Source of the DNA: an uncultured Actinomycetes bacterium
GTDB lineage: Bacteria > Actinomycetota > Actinomycetes > Nanopelagicales > Nanopelagicaceae
Reading direction: 5' to 3'
Assembly: GCA_903820565.1 (NCBI GenBank)
Contig: CAIJHZ010000125.1
Location: forward strand, 1 to 5,659
DNA: 5,659 nucleotides
Shown here one piece after another: positions 5,613-5,659 of this stretch. The notes under the pieces are model-generated. The model saw nothing but the letters and a program-made list of their open reading frames with translations. It was not told the DNA's origin and searched no databases. Within the stretch, counting starts at the first letter, position 1, and every line of letters begins with the position of its first letter. Position numbers and translations under genes: made by a program.

Positions 5613-5659
5613 GCCCCGATAGCCCAATGGCAGAGGCAGAGGACTTAAAATCCTCCCAG
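5613..5659 (+). tRNA. tRNA-Leu(UAA), 5' part, cut by the window end
   Basis: The first 47 nt of a tRNA can be folded by eye. The 5' acceptor strand GCCCCGA is at 5613-5619 and is followed by TA. The D stem GCC (5622-5624) pairs with GGC (5635-5637) around a loop containing AATGGCAGA. A perfect 5-bp anticodon stem GAGGA/TCCTC (5639-5643 and 5651-5655) encloses the loop CTTAAAA. The anticodon is TAA at 5646-5648, reading UUA leucine codons. The variable arm, T arm and 3' acceptor strand lie beyond the window. The gene starts only 8 bp after the udgB stop. Confidence 0.93.

Overview
The window reads as a stretch of core chromosome from an actinobacterium with an AT-leaning genome, for example a small aquatic lineage such as the freshwater acI/Nanopelagicales group. 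The lineage guess is inference. It rests on the actinobacterial gene order mfd / mazG / eno / FtsB-DivIC / DUF501 / Ppx-GppA, familiar from Mycobacterium and Streptomyces, combined with many AT-ending codons, very short spacers and a TAGGAT-type -10 element. All genes lie on the + strand and almost every base is used. No insertion sequence, CRISPR array, phage gene or anomalous island is visible.

Layout. Positions 1-482 hold the C-terminal end of the transcription-repair coupling factor Mfd. It overlaps by 4 bp (GTGA) a small SurA-N-like lipoprotein (479-1081). After 27 bp comes a MazG-family nucleotide pyrophosphohydrolase (1109-1747). An 84-bp gap with a probable promoter and a strong Shine-Dalgarno leads into enolase (1832-3109). 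Tightly packed behind eno are an FtsB/DivIC-type division protein (3119-3520), a DUF501 protein (3520-4008), a Ppx/GppA phosphatase (best start 3999, to 4913) and a family 5 uracil-DNA glycosylase (4882-5604). The window ends inside a tRNA-Leu(UAA) gene starting at 5613.

How the genes fit together. There are probably two transcription units. The first is the tail of an mfd operon (repair, envelope lipoprotein, nucleotide-pool cleaning). The second is an eno-led operon in which glycolysis, septum assembly, an unknown Cys-rich protein, polyphosphate/alarmone turnover and uracil repair are linked by 1-32 nt gene overlaps. Mfd, MazG and UdgB give the region a genome-maintenance flavour, but shared function beyond co-transcription is inference.

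I found no previously undescribed system. The points most worth a second look are the DUF501 protein with its conserved Cys/His residues, the ppx-udgB overlap, the variant UdgB motif, the shrunken MazG C-terminal half and the possibly leaderless mazG start.
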